Shown: one piece after another, positions 18,711 through 28,114 of the stretch
Position numbering within the stretch: position 1 is the stretch's first letter
How the letters are laid out: each line of letters begins with the position of its first letter
Source of the DNA: CAIWHR01 sp963811685
GTDB taxonomy: Bacteria; Pseudomonadota; Gammaproteobacteria; Burkholderiales; Casimicrobiaceae
NCBI GenBank assembly: GCA_963811685.1
Contig: CAWESK010000006.1
Location: 232,413 to 296,412 of the forward strand
Direction of reading: 5' to 3'
DNA length: 64,000 bases
The notes under the pieces: model-generated
Told to the model about the DNA's origin: nothing
Database searches by the model: none
What the model saw: the letters and a program-made list of their open reading frames with translations, nothing else
Position numbers and translations under genes: made by a program

Positions 18711-21700
18711 ATCTCCGGCTTCCCGCGTCGCTCAAGCTGACGGTACCGCTGATCCTGCTGGTCTTTGCCGCGACGCTGAGCGCGGTGAATCTCCTGTATC
18801 ACGTGCCCCAGGCGGAGCGGGCGGCGGAGGACGACAGCCGCAAGCGGTTGGCCCAGGAGATGTCCCGGCTGCAAAGCACGCTCGAGTATTTGTTGCTCAA
18901 GGGCGATGTGGCCGTTGCGCAGCACGAGATCGAGGTGCAGGCGCACAACCACGACGTCATACTCGCCGCGCTGACCGATGACCGCCAGGCGGTGGTGGTC
19001 GCGACAAGACGCGCCTGGCTCGGACGGCAGATCGCGGAAGTGTTGCCGCAATTCGATCTCGATCAAGCCGCCGGCGCGATTCGAGAACGACGCGCGGAGG
19101 TAACGACGGACGCCAACGGCGACATGCTGCTCGGGTACGCCGGCGTCCTCATCGGCAGCGAGCGCGAGGAGCTGCGTCCTTCACGGACCGGCACTCTGTT
19201 TCTCGCCTACGATCTAAAGCGTTACAAGGCCGAAGCCCGGGCGCAGGTTCTGCAGCAGTCGCTGTACTGGGCTGGCTGGGTGACGGCGCTGGCGCTCGCC
19301 ATGTGGCTGGTCTTTCATTTTCTCCTGACCCGCCGCACGGCGCGCCTCGTGCACGCGGCGGAGGAGCTCGCGGCCGGCAATCTGTCTGCCCGCAGCGGCC
19401 TCAAGGGAAATGACGAGCTTGGCCGGCTGGGCCGGGCGTTCGATGCGATGGCGCTCGACGTGGCCGAAACGGAAACCCGGCTGCGCCAGGACATCGCCGA
19501 GCGGGCGCGCGTGCAACGGGAGCTCCAGAACAGCGAAGCCCGCCTGCAGCAGATCCTCAACAACGCCACCGCCGTGATCTACGTCAAGGACATCGAAGGC
19601 CGGCTGCTGTTCGTCAACCGGCAGTGGGAGCGTCTCTTCCATAAGCGCCTCGCCGACGTCGTGGGAAAGACGGAACGGGAAACCCTGCCCGAAGATACGA
19701 CGCAGGCATTTCGCAACAACGACCTCCTCGTCCTGCAGCGCAATGCGGCGATGGAGTTCGAGGAGACCGCTCCGCTCGACGACGGCGCGCACACCTACAT
19801 TTCGATCAAGTTCCCGTTGCACGACGCCAACGGCAAGGCCTACGCCGTGTGCGGCATTTCCACCGACATCACCGAGCGCAAGCGCTCCGACCAGGCGCTG
19901 CGGGCGTCGGAGGCGAGCTATCGGGCGATTTTCGACGCCGCCGAGGATTCGATTTTCGTCCACGATATCGACACGGGCGCGATCGTCGACGTCAATCCCA
20001 GGGCCTGCGCCACGTTCGGGTATACCCGCGAGGAGTTCCGTCAGGTGAACGTCGGCATGCTCGGCACCGGCGAGCGCCCGTACACGCAGGAGGATGCAAT
20101 TGCGCTGATGGCGCGCGCCGCGGCGGGCGCGCCTCAGAGCGTCGAATGGCATGGCAGGAGCAAGGACGGCACGCTGCGCTGGCACGATGTGTTCGTCAAG
20201 CGAGTCACCATCGGCGGCGTCGACCGGATACTGGCGCTCGCGCGCGACATCACCGACCGCAAGACCGCCGAGGCCGCGCTGCGCGCCAGCGAAGAGCAGT
20301 ACCGTTCGATGTTCAACGCCTCGATCGACGGATTGGCGCTGTGGAACGCCGCGGGCGAGATCGTGGACACCAACCCCGCCCTGCGGCGGATGTACGGGTA
20401 CAGCGAGAGCGAGCTCTCGACGCTGCCCCCCGGCGCCTGGGCGGGCCCGTGCTATCACCTTGATTTTCTGCGCGCGGTCGTCGCCGGACAAGCGCTGCAT
20501 TCGGAGGTCACCGAAGTCCGCAAGGACGGCTCCGCGCTCGAGCTCGAGGTGCACGGGATCCCGATGCAGTACCAGGGCAAGCCGCACGTGCTGACGATCG
20601 CCCGCGACATCACGGACAAGAAGCGCTCGGCGGAGGAACTGGCGCGGCAGCGGGAATCGTTGCACCAGCGCGAGAAGCTCGCCGCCCTGGGTTCGCTGCT
20701 GGCAGGTGTCGCCCACGAGCTCAACAACCCGCTTTCGGTCGTCGTTGCCCGCGCGGTATTGCTCGAGGAACAGGGCGACTCGGCGACCAAGGCGGCGGCC
20801 TTGAAGATCCGCACCGCCGCCGAGCGCTGCGCACGCATCGTGCGCACCTTCCTCGCCATGGCGCGGCAGCAGCAGCCTGAACGCGGCCCGGTGGCGATCA
20901 ACGACGTCGTGTCGGCGGCGCTCGACATCGCCGCGTATCCCATCCGCACGAGCAGCATCGAAGTCACGCTGGATCTGTCCAAACACATTCCGCGGATCCT
21001 CGCCGATGCAGACCAGCTGCACCAGGTGTTGCTCAACCTCGTCATCAACGCGCAGCAATCGCTGCAGGAACAGCCCACGCCGCGCCGGCTGCACGTGTCG
21101 AGCTGCTATGACTCGTTCGTCGGTGTCGTTTGCATCACGGTGGCGGACAACGGCCCCGGCATTCCGGAGCATCTGCGGACGCGCGTATTCGAGCCGTACT
21201 TCACGACCAAGCCAACCGGCATCGGAACGGGCGTCGGCCTCGCGGTAAGCCTTGGCATCGTCGAAGCCCACGGCGGCACGCTCACCGTCGATTGCCCCGA
21301 CGAAGGAGGCGCGACGTTCACGATTCTGTTGCCCGTCGGCGACCTGAAGGCGTCGAAGCCCGACGCCGGCCAGTCTCGCGAAGGCGAACGCTGGCCGGCG
21401 CACGATACTCATCGTCGACGACGAAGCCGAGATTCGCGATACGCTCGCCGAGATCCTGACCGGCGCGCACCATCGCGTGGTCGCCGTCAGCTCCGGACGC
21501 GAGGCGCTGGAGCGGATGGCGGCGGAACAGTACGACGTGATCCTCACCGACATGCGCATGCCCGACCTCGACGGGCGCGCTCTCTACCAGGCCATCGAGG
21601 AACGCTGGCCCGGGCGCGCCAAGCGCGTCGTCTTCGTCACCGGGGATACGCTCGCCACGGCGCTGCGCGAGTTCGTCTCGGAAAGCGGCCGTCCGGTCAT

Positions 21701-21782
21701 CGAAAAGCCCTTCCTGCCGAACGAGGTTCGCCGCGTCGTCGCCGAGCTCGCCATCGACGGCGAGGCAGCGTCCTCGGATTGA
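18707..21782 (+). CDS. hybrid sensor histidine kinase (TM, HAMP, three PAS, kinase, receiver after a frame break)
   Basis: About 1,025 residues. TM1 is near residues 12-30, followed by a periplasmic domain to about 185, TM2 (ALALAMWLVFHFLL), HAMP, three PAS/PAC modules (about 270-395, 400-520, 525-645), HisKA with the H-box GVAHELNNPLSVV, and HATPase_c (NLVINAQQS; DNGPGIP; GTGVGLAVS). A receiver (ILIVDDEAEIRDTL; ILTDMRMPDLDG; VIEKPF) follows in another frame from about 21390. One extra G in GAAGGCGAAC at about 21389 accounts for this, so the protein is likely a true hybrid. It overlaps the lipoprotein stop, marking a sensor complex with it and the OmpR regulator. Confidence 0.85.
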
Positions 21783-21829
21783 CGTAGGACCACCGCGCGG
21801 ACCTCGAGCCGCGCTCTATTTCGGCGGGC

Positions 21830-22405
21830 TCACTTCGGCCGGAAGAAATAGTAAGTGGCCGTATACGGCACCCGTGCCTCATTCCCGGCTTGTTGCGCCG
21901 CGCACGCGCCTGCGGGCGCCTTTCCACCGGCTGTGTCGAGGCGCTGAATGCTCGTCGTCCCGGCAAAGACACCGCTGCCTGAATTCGCTTTCGCCCTGAG
22001 CAGCAGCCACGGGATCGCATTCGCGTCGGGACCATCGTCGCGGGCAACCACTTCGCCGACCACCTTGCTGCCGTCGTCCGCTTCCCAGGTGGGGCCACCA
22101 TAGTGCTTGCCGATGCGCTTGCCGCTCGAATCGCGCAACTCGGCTTCAGGCGCGACAAAGGTCCACTCGTACCTGAGCGGATCGTCCTTGCTCGCTTTGC
22201 AGGCGTAGATCTGCACGCCGGTCGCATTGCTTTGCAGCGACAGGACCTCGTTGCTCGACGTCCTCAGAGCGTCGGGCACGCCTGCGGCGCATGCAAGCGA
22301 CGTCGCGGCGGTCAAAAGGATTCCCGCGACGACGCGTTCGAAGCGTATTGCAACTCTCCTCATGCCGATGGCCCTCTTGTCGATGGACGGTTCGTGATCG
22401 TTCAT
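21830..22405 (-). CDS. DUF3455-domain secreted protein
   Basis: A 191-residue protein. The N-terminal hydrophobic segment (VVAGILLTAATSLACA) acts as a signal peptide, followed by the DUF3455 pattern: GVQIYACKA, YEWTFVAPEAELRD, GKHYGGPTWEADDGSKVVGE, IPWLLLRA, IQRLDTAGGKAP, YTATYYFF. The family is a conserved secreted domain without a proven activity. The ATG at 22405 has GAGGAGTCGGA upstream. Divergent from the DUF1127 gene, sharing an intergenic region that holds a GAAACAA direct repeat. Confidence 0.85.
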   Translation of the reverse strand: MNDHEPSIDKRAIGMRRVAIRFERVVAGILLTAATSLACAAGVPDALRTSSNEVLSLQSNATGVQIYACKASKDDPLRYEWTFVAPEAELRDSSGKRIGKHYGGPTWEADDGSKVVGEVVARDDGPDANAIPWLLLRAKANSGSGVFAGTTSIQRLDTAGGKAPAGACAAQQAGNEARVPYTATYYFFRPK

Positions 22406-22460
22406 CTTCCGACTCCTCATCCGAGCAGTCAATCGGGATCTGTACATGACCGCGGCGTTT

Positions 22461-22476
22461 GAAACAAATGAAACAA
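22461..22476 (+). promoter_or_regulatory. direct-repeat motif GAAACAA-N2-GAAACAA (copy 3 of 4)
   Basis: Perfect GAAACAA-AT-GAAACAA, oriented towards the DUF1127 gene and ending 99 bp before its ATG (22575). It also lies 56 bp upstream of the divergent DUF3455 gene. Confidence 0.55.
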
Positions 22477-22574
22477 CAACGGCCTTCACGTGAAATTCTC
22501 GTGTGCTCCTCGCGCAATACACTGCAGCCTGATGCGCTCGAAGCGCTTCTCTTGTTCTCGGCGAGGATCGATCG

Positions 22575-22856
22575 ATGTTCCTGTACAACGCACATCCGCA
22601 TCTCCCGACGCCACTGACCCTGCGTGGCGCGATCGCGCAGGTCAGCGCCAGATTCCAGGTCGCTGTCGCGGCACGGCCGCTCCGCTGGTTCCGCAGCCGG
22701 GTCCGCAGCTGGGTCAATACGCGGCGAATCGCAACGGCCACGCCGCTCGATTTTCGGATGCTGAGCGGACGCGAGCTCCACGATATCGGGCTCACTCGAA
22801 CGGATGTCCCCTGCGTGGGGTGGGACGCCTTGACCGACTTCCGGAGCCGGATATGA
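22575..22856 (+). CDS. DUF1127 domain-containing protein
   Basis: A 93-residue protein. The C-terminal part holds the DUF1127 (YjiS-like) arginine-rich motif: LDFRMLSGRELHDIGLTRTDV. In alphaproteobacteria short DUF1127 proteins influence RNA turnover and phosphate or carbon regulation, but no role is established for this longer betaproteobacterial form. The ATG at 22575 follows AGGATCGATCG. No clear neighbour relation except the shared direct-repeat motif. Confidence 0.75.
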   Translation: MFLYNAHPHLPTPLTLRGAIAQVSARFQVAVAARPLRWFRSRVRSWVNTRRIATATPLDFRMLSGRELHDIGLTRTDVPCVGWDALTDFRSRI

Positions 22857-22914
22857 ATCCCGCGATCCCTGAACGACGGACACAGACGACGAACGCGTCC
22901 AAGTCGCTTGTGCG

Positions 22915-23212
22915 ATGTGGCTGCACACCGGCTTCATCGGCGCGAGCGCCTTTGCCGGCGGCCTGGTTGAGCTGTTCGTCGGGGATACGACCTGGTACTT
23001 CGGCGTTGACGCTTTCCCTTCTCGGCGGCGTTCTGGCGGTCGCGAGCTGGCGCCGCAGTCGTACCGTACTCGAACGGGCCGGGCGGCAGCTCGCCGGCGT
23101 GGAGAACGCTCCGGTCAACCCGATGCCGCGGCGAGATCCTCGTTCCTTCGCCGATCGGCTGGCGTCGAGCCGACGCGTCGGTGAGAACCATGGACATTCA
23201 ACGGCTGAATGA
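22915..23212 (+). pseudogene. small membrane protein, frame disrupted
   Basis: Two overlapping frames together read like one small membrane protein: MWLHTGFIGASAFAGGLVEL and a following Gly/Trp/Phe-rich stretch up to about 23005, then from the frame shifted by one base a hydrophobic helix (ALTLSLLGGVLAVASW) and a basic tail ending at 23212. An upstream start at 22853 in that second frame is possible. No family is recognised. This rests on hydrophobicity continuity alone and sits in a stretch where neighbouring genes also show 1-nt errors. Confidence 0.3.
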
Positions 23213-23653
23213 GCGCCAGCGCGCTGCGCTCCTGATCCATTTTCTTGCGCTGCCCGTCAAGGACCGGAGCATGCGGTTTGGCACGGCGCTCGCGCCGTCG
23301 GCTCTCGCCGGCTACGTCGACCGCATCGACTTCAGCCGACGGGGCGGTTTTCGGCGTCCAGGACGACGGAAACATGCTCGTTGGCGTTGCGCATGTGGCC
23401 TTCGAGGACGACATCGCCGAAGTCGGGCTCTCGGTGCTGCCGAATCATCGTCGACGCGGCTTCGGCACCGCGCTGTTCGCGCGCGCCGTCGCGCATGCGC
23501 GCAACTCGTGCATTTCCCGGCTGATCATGCATTTCCTTTGGAGCAACGCGCCGATCATGCGCATCGCGCGGCGGTTTCGCATGAACGATTGTCGCCAGCG
23601 CGGGTGACGCGACGGCCAAACTCGATCTGCCGGCGGGCGAACGCATCGCCTGA
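23190..23653 (+). pseudogene. GNAT-family N-acetyltransferase, frame disrupted
   Basis: A single GNAT domain of about 150 residues split by two 1-nt insertions. The N-terminal part (MDIQRLNERQRAALLIHFLA) runs to an extra C near 23338. The core follows in the next frame (AVFGVQDDGNMLVGVAHVAF; the acetyl-CoA loop VLPNHRRRGFGTALFARAV; then MHFLWSNAPIMRIARRF). An extra G near 23587 shifts the tail, which would otherwise end at the TGA 23651-23653. All family blocks are conserved in order, so sequence error is more likely than decay. Acetyl acceptor unknown. Confidence 0.6.
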
Positions 23654-23800
23654 ACGCAACATCCCGCAAGTCACGCACGCGGGATACGCGTTTCGCGACG
23701 ACAGCCGCAATCTGACGGCATCGCGTGCCGACGGCGAACCGTCGGCACGTCAAGCGTCGCGCCGGGGGCGCGTGCAGTACGAGGCGATCGACGGGTCTGC

Positions 23801-24571
23801 CTAATACGGCCAGTCTTGCTTCGCGACGGCCTGGCGCGCCCTTCTGACTCCTAGCCGCGGCAGCAGCATCCCCACCTCCGCCCGATAGCGGCGGTATTGG
23901 TCGCCGAACCGGGCGATGAGGTCGCGCTCCTCGAAGAAGATGCCGACGAGGATGTATCCGGTCGTCATGGTGGCGAACAGCAGATGTCCTGCCGTCATGT
24001 GCGGCGTCGCCCAGAATGCGAGCAGGAATCCCAGATAGATCGGGTGCCGGACGACCCGGTAGAGCGCGGGGTCCGGAAGGATGGCGGCTCGAAGCGACGT
24101 CCGCGCCAATATTCGAACGTCTGCTGCAGCCCGAACAATTCGAAATGATTGATCAGAAACGTTGCGATCAGAAGAATCACCCAGCCGAGGTGGGACAGGC
24201 CGATCAGCAGCCATTGGGCGCCGCGATTGTCGACCGACCACACCGGGTCGAGGATGGGCCGCCATTGCCAGATCAGGAGGGCCAAGGCGAGCGCTCGATG
24301 CCAGCACAAAGGTGCTGCGCTCCACCGGCTGCGGTATGAACCTCGTCCACCACTCCTTGAATCCGCGACGCGCCATGACGCTATGCTGAACGGCAAACAG
24401 GCCGAGCAACGCGATATCGATCAGCAGCGCGGCCCAGAGCTCGCCTTCCGCGCCGCCATCGATCGTCTTCAGCCCCGGGACGTCCTCGACGAACCCGATC
24501 GCGCACAGAAACGTCAGCAAGAAAAGCAGATAGACGACACTACCGTAGACAAGAGTCAGCAACCTGGACAT
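23801..24571 (-). pseudogene. MddA-like methanethiol S-methyltransferase, frame disrupted
   Basis: An integral-membrane methyltransferase related to NnrU/isoprenylcysteine methyltransferases. The blocks match what I recall of MddA, which methylates methanethiol to dimethyl sulfide: MSRLLTLVYGSVVYLLFL, LFAVQHSVMARRGFKEWW, RFIPQPVERSTFVL, LINHFELFGLQQTFEYWRGR, LYRVVRHPIYLGFLLAFWAT and FFEERDLIARFGDQYRRY. The middle block is in another frame. Shifts lie near 24305 (one extra base) and near 24085 (one C missing from a C-run), and restore each other. The ATG at 24571 has GGGAGG upstream. The specific MddA assignment is by memory of the family. Confidence 0.6.
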
Positions 24572-24708
24572 GAGACCTCCCGTATGAGAGGACCGGCGTT
24601 GACGCATTGCGCCACCGTGACATCGCATCGCTCGAGCGCAGCATTGGCCGGTCCTTCCGCCACTCTAGCGAGCGGATGTCGCAGGAAGACTTCGTCGGTG
24701 ATCGGTCA

Positions 24709-24726
24709 GTGTTTCGTTCGTTTCAC
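24709..24726 (-). promoter_or_regulatory. direct-repeat motif GAAAC-N4-GAAAC (copy 4 of 4)
   Basis: On the minus strand it reads GTGAAACGAACGAAACAC: two GAAAC elements with the same 9-bp period as the other copies, slightly degenerate in the flanking A's. It ends 81 bp upstream of the MddA-like ATG (24571). Confidence 0.45.
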
Positions 24727-25031
24727 CGCGTGACCCGACTGGCCGGCATCGAGCGCGTCGCCGCGTGAATCAATCGGCGCTCAATCGGCCGCTCGCGCAG
24801 CCGGCTTTCGCTCCACTTGCAGGCCGCCCGCAGATCCGCGAATTCGCGCTCGCTCATCACCTCGTCGTTGATGATCAGCGCTTCCGCCACCTCGCCCGGC
24901 ATCGTCACGAATTCCGCGCGCGGCTCATGGTTCCAGACGCGTGCCCGGGCCTCCTGCCACGTGCTTGCGATCACCACGTAGGTCCTGACGAGATAGCCTC
25001 CTCCGCCCCACGACGGAGGGCATGACCGCAT
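24723..25031 (-). CDS. hypothetical protein
   Basis: A 102-codon frame with a globular, charged C-terminal half (VMSEREFADLRAACKWSESRLRERPIERRLIHAATR). The N-terminus begins MRSCPPSWGGGGYLVRTYVVIAS. I recognise no family. It is the second of two minus-strand frames upstream of the MddA-like gene, 15 bp after the zinc-ribbon-like frame. Codon use matches real genes, but no strong ribosome-binding site is visible, so the start is uncertain. Confidence 0.45.
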   Translation of the reverse strand: MRSCPPSWGGGGYLVRTYVVIASTWQEARARVWNHEPRAEFVTMPGEVAEALIINDEVMSEREFADLRAACKWSESRLRERPIERRLIHAATRSMPASRVTR

Positions 25032-25046
25032 GGCATTTGAAGAGCT

Positions 25047-25289
25047 TCATTGCGAGGGCTCCCCTCGAGCAGCCCGAGGCTCGACACCGCTTCTCACGTG
25101 CATCGGATAGATCAGCGACTGCCCCGTGCCCGGATGCACGCAGACCTCCACGGTCCGGCCGCACGTCGCGCACCGGAGGGTGCGTTGCCGGCTCGGCGTT
25201 CGCTCGCCGGCATCCAGCGCCGCGCGCTCGTCGGTTGTAAGGGCGTGCCCCGACTTGGGGCACAAATTCTGGTAATCCATCAGCGCCAT
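25047..25289 (-). CDS. small zinc-ribbon-like protein
   Basis: An 80-residue protein with one Cys-x2-Cys knuckle (LRCATCGRTVEVC) and another cysteine near the start (YQNLCPKSGHAL), suggesting a small metal-binding fold. It starts at the ATG at 25289 (MALMDYQNLCP), facing the LysR gene across a 135-bp divergent region, so LysR may control it. Function unknown. Confidence 0.5.
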   Translation of the reverse strand: MALMDYQNLCPKSGHALTTDERAALDAGERTPSRQRTLRCATCGRTVEVCVHPGTGQSLIYPMHVRSGVEPRAARGEPSQ

Positions 25290-25417
25290 TCATTTCTCCA
25301 TTCGACCGGCGTGGTTTGTCGCAGCCCGGAGTTCGGCTATTCCCGGCGTTGCGCCACGGCCCACGCACTACGGCGCCCATCGTAGGCGCGCGCGGATATT
25401 CACACTACTGAATATAT

Positions 25418-25434
25418 TGCATATATGATATGCA
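25418..25434. promoter_or_regulatory. inverted repeat at the LysR gene start, possible operator
   Basis: TGCATAT-ATG-ATATGCA, a perfect 7-bp inverted repeat in an AT-rich island (25400-25434) unlike the GC-rich surroundings. It overlaps the first in-frame ATG (25425) of the LysR gene, which argues that translation really starts at 25437. Position and symmetry suit autoregulation. Confidence 0.45.
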
Positions 25435-25436
25435 CC

Positions 25437-26360
25437 ATGCTCAACTTGCGAAGCGTCGACCTGAATCTGCTCCCGGTCTTCGAGGCCGCGTACGAGGAGC
25501 GCAACCTTTCGCGCGCCGCCGAGCGACTGGCGATGACGCAGCCGGCGGTGAGCCATGCGCTGACCAGGCTCAGGAGCCTCTTCAGGGACGAGCTCTTCAT
25601 CCGGCGATCGCGCGGCGTTCTCCCGACGCCGGTGGCGGACCTGGTTTATTCGAAGCTGCGCGGCGCGCTCGGCGACGTGCGCGAGGCCGTCGCCGAGACG
25701 CGCGGCTTCGACCCCCGGACGTCGCAACGGCAATTCTTCGTGACGATTCCGCATCCGTTGGGGCCGATGATCGCGGTACGGCTGCGCGAGCAGCTCGCGC
25801 ACGCGGCGCCGCAGGTGGTGGTCGCGTTCAGCACCCGCTCGCGCCCGGTCGACCTGGAGCTCGGACTGCGCGAAGGCCGCGTCGATGCGGCCGTCGATTG
25901 GCTGCCGCCCCCAGGGAACAGGTTCAGCGAGTCCGTCGTGTTCAACGACGGGCTGGTCGCGATGGCTCGCCACGGCCATCCTGCGCTGAGACGGCGTTCA
26001 GCGACGGCGGCCCTTCAGGATGCCGAGTTCGTGACGCTGCGCCCCCGGGTCGAAGGCGAGCATCCCGTGCCGGCGATGCGCGAATGGCAGCGCCTCAAGC
26101 TGCGGATCGCGCTCGAAGTCTCCGAGTTCGTGGAAGTGCTGATGGTCGCGAGCCGATCGGACCTGCTGGCGCTCGTGCCGCTCAGCATGGAGCGAATCGC
26201 CCGCGGAACCTTCGATCTTCGGCGGTTGCACTCGATCCCGAAGGTGGCGCCGATCCCGATCAGGATGATCTGGCTCACGGGGCGCGACGGCGATCCCGCC
26301 CATGTGTTCCTGCGAAAGCACCTTGCGTCGGCTGCGAAGGGACTCATTCAATCCATCTGA
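25437..26360 (+). CDS. LysR-family transcriptional regulator
   Basis: A 307-residue regulator. The N-terminal winged HTH (LRSVDLNLLPVFEAAYEERNLSRAAERLAMTQPAVSHALTRLR) is of the NodD/PcpR-like kind, followed by a periplasmic-binding-like effector domain. An ATG at 25425 is in frame, but it falls inside an inverted repeat; MLNLRSVDLNLL at 25437 is the typical family start. It is divergent from the zinc-ribbon-like gene, a plausible target. Effector unknown. Confidence 0.88.
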   Translation: MLNLRSVDLNLLPVFEAAYEERNLSRAAERLAMTQPAVSHALTRLRSLFRDELFIRRSRGVLPTPVADLVYSKLRGALGDVREAVAETRGFDPRTSQRQFFVTIPHPLGPMIAVRLREQLAHAAPQVVVAFSTRSRPVDLELGLREGRVDAAVDWLPPPGNRFSESVVFNDGLVAMARHGHPALRRRSATAALQDAEFVTLRPRVEGEHPVPAMREWQRLKLRIALEVSEFVEVLMVASRSDLLALVPLSMERIARGTFDLRRLHSIPKVAPIPIRMIWLTGRDGDPAHVFLRKHLASAAKGLIQSI

Positions 26361-26516
26361 GCGGACGGACGCGCGCGGAGCGCGCCTTCCCTGGCGCTGC
26401 CGGCCGCCAGGTCGGGAACCGGACATTGGCTTGAGCGAGCCATCGGCGTACGCTACTATCGGGTGACCGGCGGTGAGCGACGAGCGCGCCACGAGAGCCA
26501 CGCTACGCCGCGCGTC

Positions 26517-27155
26517 TCACTTCAGCAGCTTGAAGGCGTGGGTCCACTGGTTGCGCAGAAAGCCGGGGATGCACCAGAGCATGCACAGCGGCTCGATTGC
26601 GCGAGCCGCTTCCACCCCGCCCATGTCCTCGGTCTCCCATCCGAATTGATCGAGAATCCGCGTCACCGTCTGCTTCGCGGCGGCGTCATTGCCGCAAATG
26701 AACATGCTCGGCTTGCCGCCCGCATACGAGGGGTTGACCATCCGCGCGTTGCCCACCGAGTTGAACGCCTTGACGAGGCGCAGCTTTGGAAACTCCGTCT
26801 GCAGGCGCTCCATCAGCGAATCGTCGAGGCCGGTGAAGAAGTTGAGCACGCCGTGGGTGGGCGGCGTATCGGCGATCGGGTTGGTGGCGTCGATGACGAC
26901 CGCATTATCGAGGGCATCCGCCCCGGCGGCGCGGAGCGCGTCGGCGGCCGCTGAGCCCTTGACCGCCAGCACCGCCAACTCACCGAACTTCGCAGCGTCG
27001 GCAAAGGTGCCGACACGGCCCGCTGGATTCTGGCGGCGCCAATCGGCAAGCTTCGAGGGGTCTCGCGTGCCCATCATCACGTCATGCCCATGCTTGAGGA
27101 ACCCGCCGGCCAGCACCTTGGCCACGTCGCCCGATCCGAGAACGCCGACTTTCAT
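26517..27155 (-). CDS. NADPH-dependent F420-reductase-like oxidoreductase
   Basis: A 212-residue Rossmann protein: N-terminal dinucleotide motif VGVLGSGDVAKVLAGGFLKHGHDVMMGTRDPSKL, then VIDATNPIAD and KAFNSVGNARMVNP, typical of the F420H2:NADP oxidoreductase / STEAP-like family that bacteria without F420 also carry. An NADP-type preference is suggested by GTRDP after the second strand. The start at 27155 has GGAGGAAATC upstream. Divergent from the DUF1428 gene. Substrate not known. Confidence 0.82.
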   Translation of the reverse strand: MKVGVLGSGDVAKVLAGGFLKHGHDVMMGTRDPSKLADWRRQNPAGRVGTFADAAKFGELAVLAVKGSAAADALRAAGADALDNAVVIDATNPIADTPPTHGVLNFFTGLDDSLMERLQTEFPKLRLVKAFNSVGNARMVNPSYAGGKPSMFICGNDAAAKQTVTRILDQFGWETEDMGGVEAARAIEPLCMLWCIPGFLRNQWTHAFKLLK

Positions 27156-27303
27156 GATTTCCTCCGCAAGCAGTCTGTGTGACGGACCGCGAAACGCCCG
27201 CGGTCAAAGTGAAATATTTACCGGCTCGGCCAGCCTTCGGATATCGGAACCGGGCCGCCGCTGCGCCACTCCAAGCTTAGTACACTCTGCGAAGGAGGCG
27301 TTC

Positions 27304-27687
27304 ATGGCTCATTATGTGGATGGATTCGTCGTGCCGGTGCCGCAGCGCAACCTCGATGCCTATCGCCGCCTTGCGGCGCAGGCCGGGAGGATCTGGATGG
27401 AGCACGGCGCCCTTCAATATTGGGAATGCACGGGCGACGACGTGAAACCCGGCAAGGTCACGTCGTTTCCGCAAAGCGTGCAGCTCAAGGACGACGAGAT
27501 CGTGGTCTTTTCATGGATCGTCTACAAGTCGCGGGAGCATCGGGACGCCGTCAACGCCAAGGTGATGGAAGACCCGCGGATGAAGGATATGATGGACCCG
27601 AAGAAGATGCCTTTCGACGGAATGCGCATGTTCTTTGGCGGCTTCAAGAGCTTCCTGGAGCTGACGTCCGAGACGATGGCGGCTTGA
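27304..27687 (+). CDS. DUF1428 domain-containing protein
   Basis: A 127-residue protein of the DUF1428 family (ferredoxin-like alpha+beta barrel): MAHYVDGFVVPVPQRNLDAYRRLA, FSWIVYKSREHRDAVNAKVMEDPR and PFDGMRMFFGGFKSFLE are all hallmark blocks. GAAGGAGG lies six bases before the ATG. It is 15 bp ahead of the VOC gene, and the pair may be one transcript with msrB/msrA. No proven biochemical role. Confidence 0.88.
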   Translation: MAHYVDGFVVPVPQRNLDAYRRLAAQAGRIWMEHGALQYWECTGDDVKPGKVTSFPQSVQLKDDEIVVFSWIVYKSREHRDAVNAKVMEDPRMKDMMDPKKMPFDGMRMFFGGFKSFLELTSETMAA

Positions 27688-27702
27688 TACGGGAGGCTCG
27701 CG

Positions 27703-28080
27703 ATGCTCACAAATTCGCCCTTGTATTCCTACATCCCCGCCAAGGACGTCGCCCGCGCGCGGCGGTTCTACGAACAGAAGCTCGGCTTTCGCCCGAAGGC
27801 CGAGCTGGCAGGCGGCGTGGTCTACGAGTTCGGGCAGAAGACAGCGTGCTTTCTCTATCCGACGCCGAACGCGGGCACGTCGAAGGCGAGCCAGGCGTTC
27901 TGGCAGGTCGCCGACGTCGAGCGCGAGGTGGCCGAGTTGAAGGCGCGCGGTGTCGAGTTCGAGAACTACGACATGCCCGGCGAGAAAAGCCCGAGCGGCG
28001 TCCTCACCGCCGGCGGCGCGAAGGCCGCGTGGTTCAAGGACAGCGAGGGCAACATCCTCGCGATCGTCCAGAACGCCTGA
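27703..28080 (+). CDS. VOC-family (glyoxalase/bleomycin-resistance fold) protein
   Basis: A 125-residue single VOC protein: LYSYIPAKDVARARRFYEQKLGFRP, an edge strand VYEFGQKTACFLYPT, and the second repeat around GVEFENYDMPGEKSPSG ending AWFKDSEGNILAIVQ. The C-terminal Glu of the metal site is present in DSEGN. VOC proteins range from glyoxalases to dioxygenases, so the substrate cannot be named. GGGAGG lies seven bases before the ATG; msrB starts 34 bp after. Confidence 0.85.
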   Translation: MLTNSPLYSYIPAKDVARARRFYEQKLGFRPKAELAGGVVYEFGQKTACFLYPTPNAGTSKASQAFWQVADVEREVAELKARGVEFENYDMPGEKSPSGVLTAGGAKAAWFKDSEGNILAIVQNA

Positions 28081-28114
28081 GGGAAGGCTTTGCAACGAGC
28101 ATGGGGAGAAAGAA

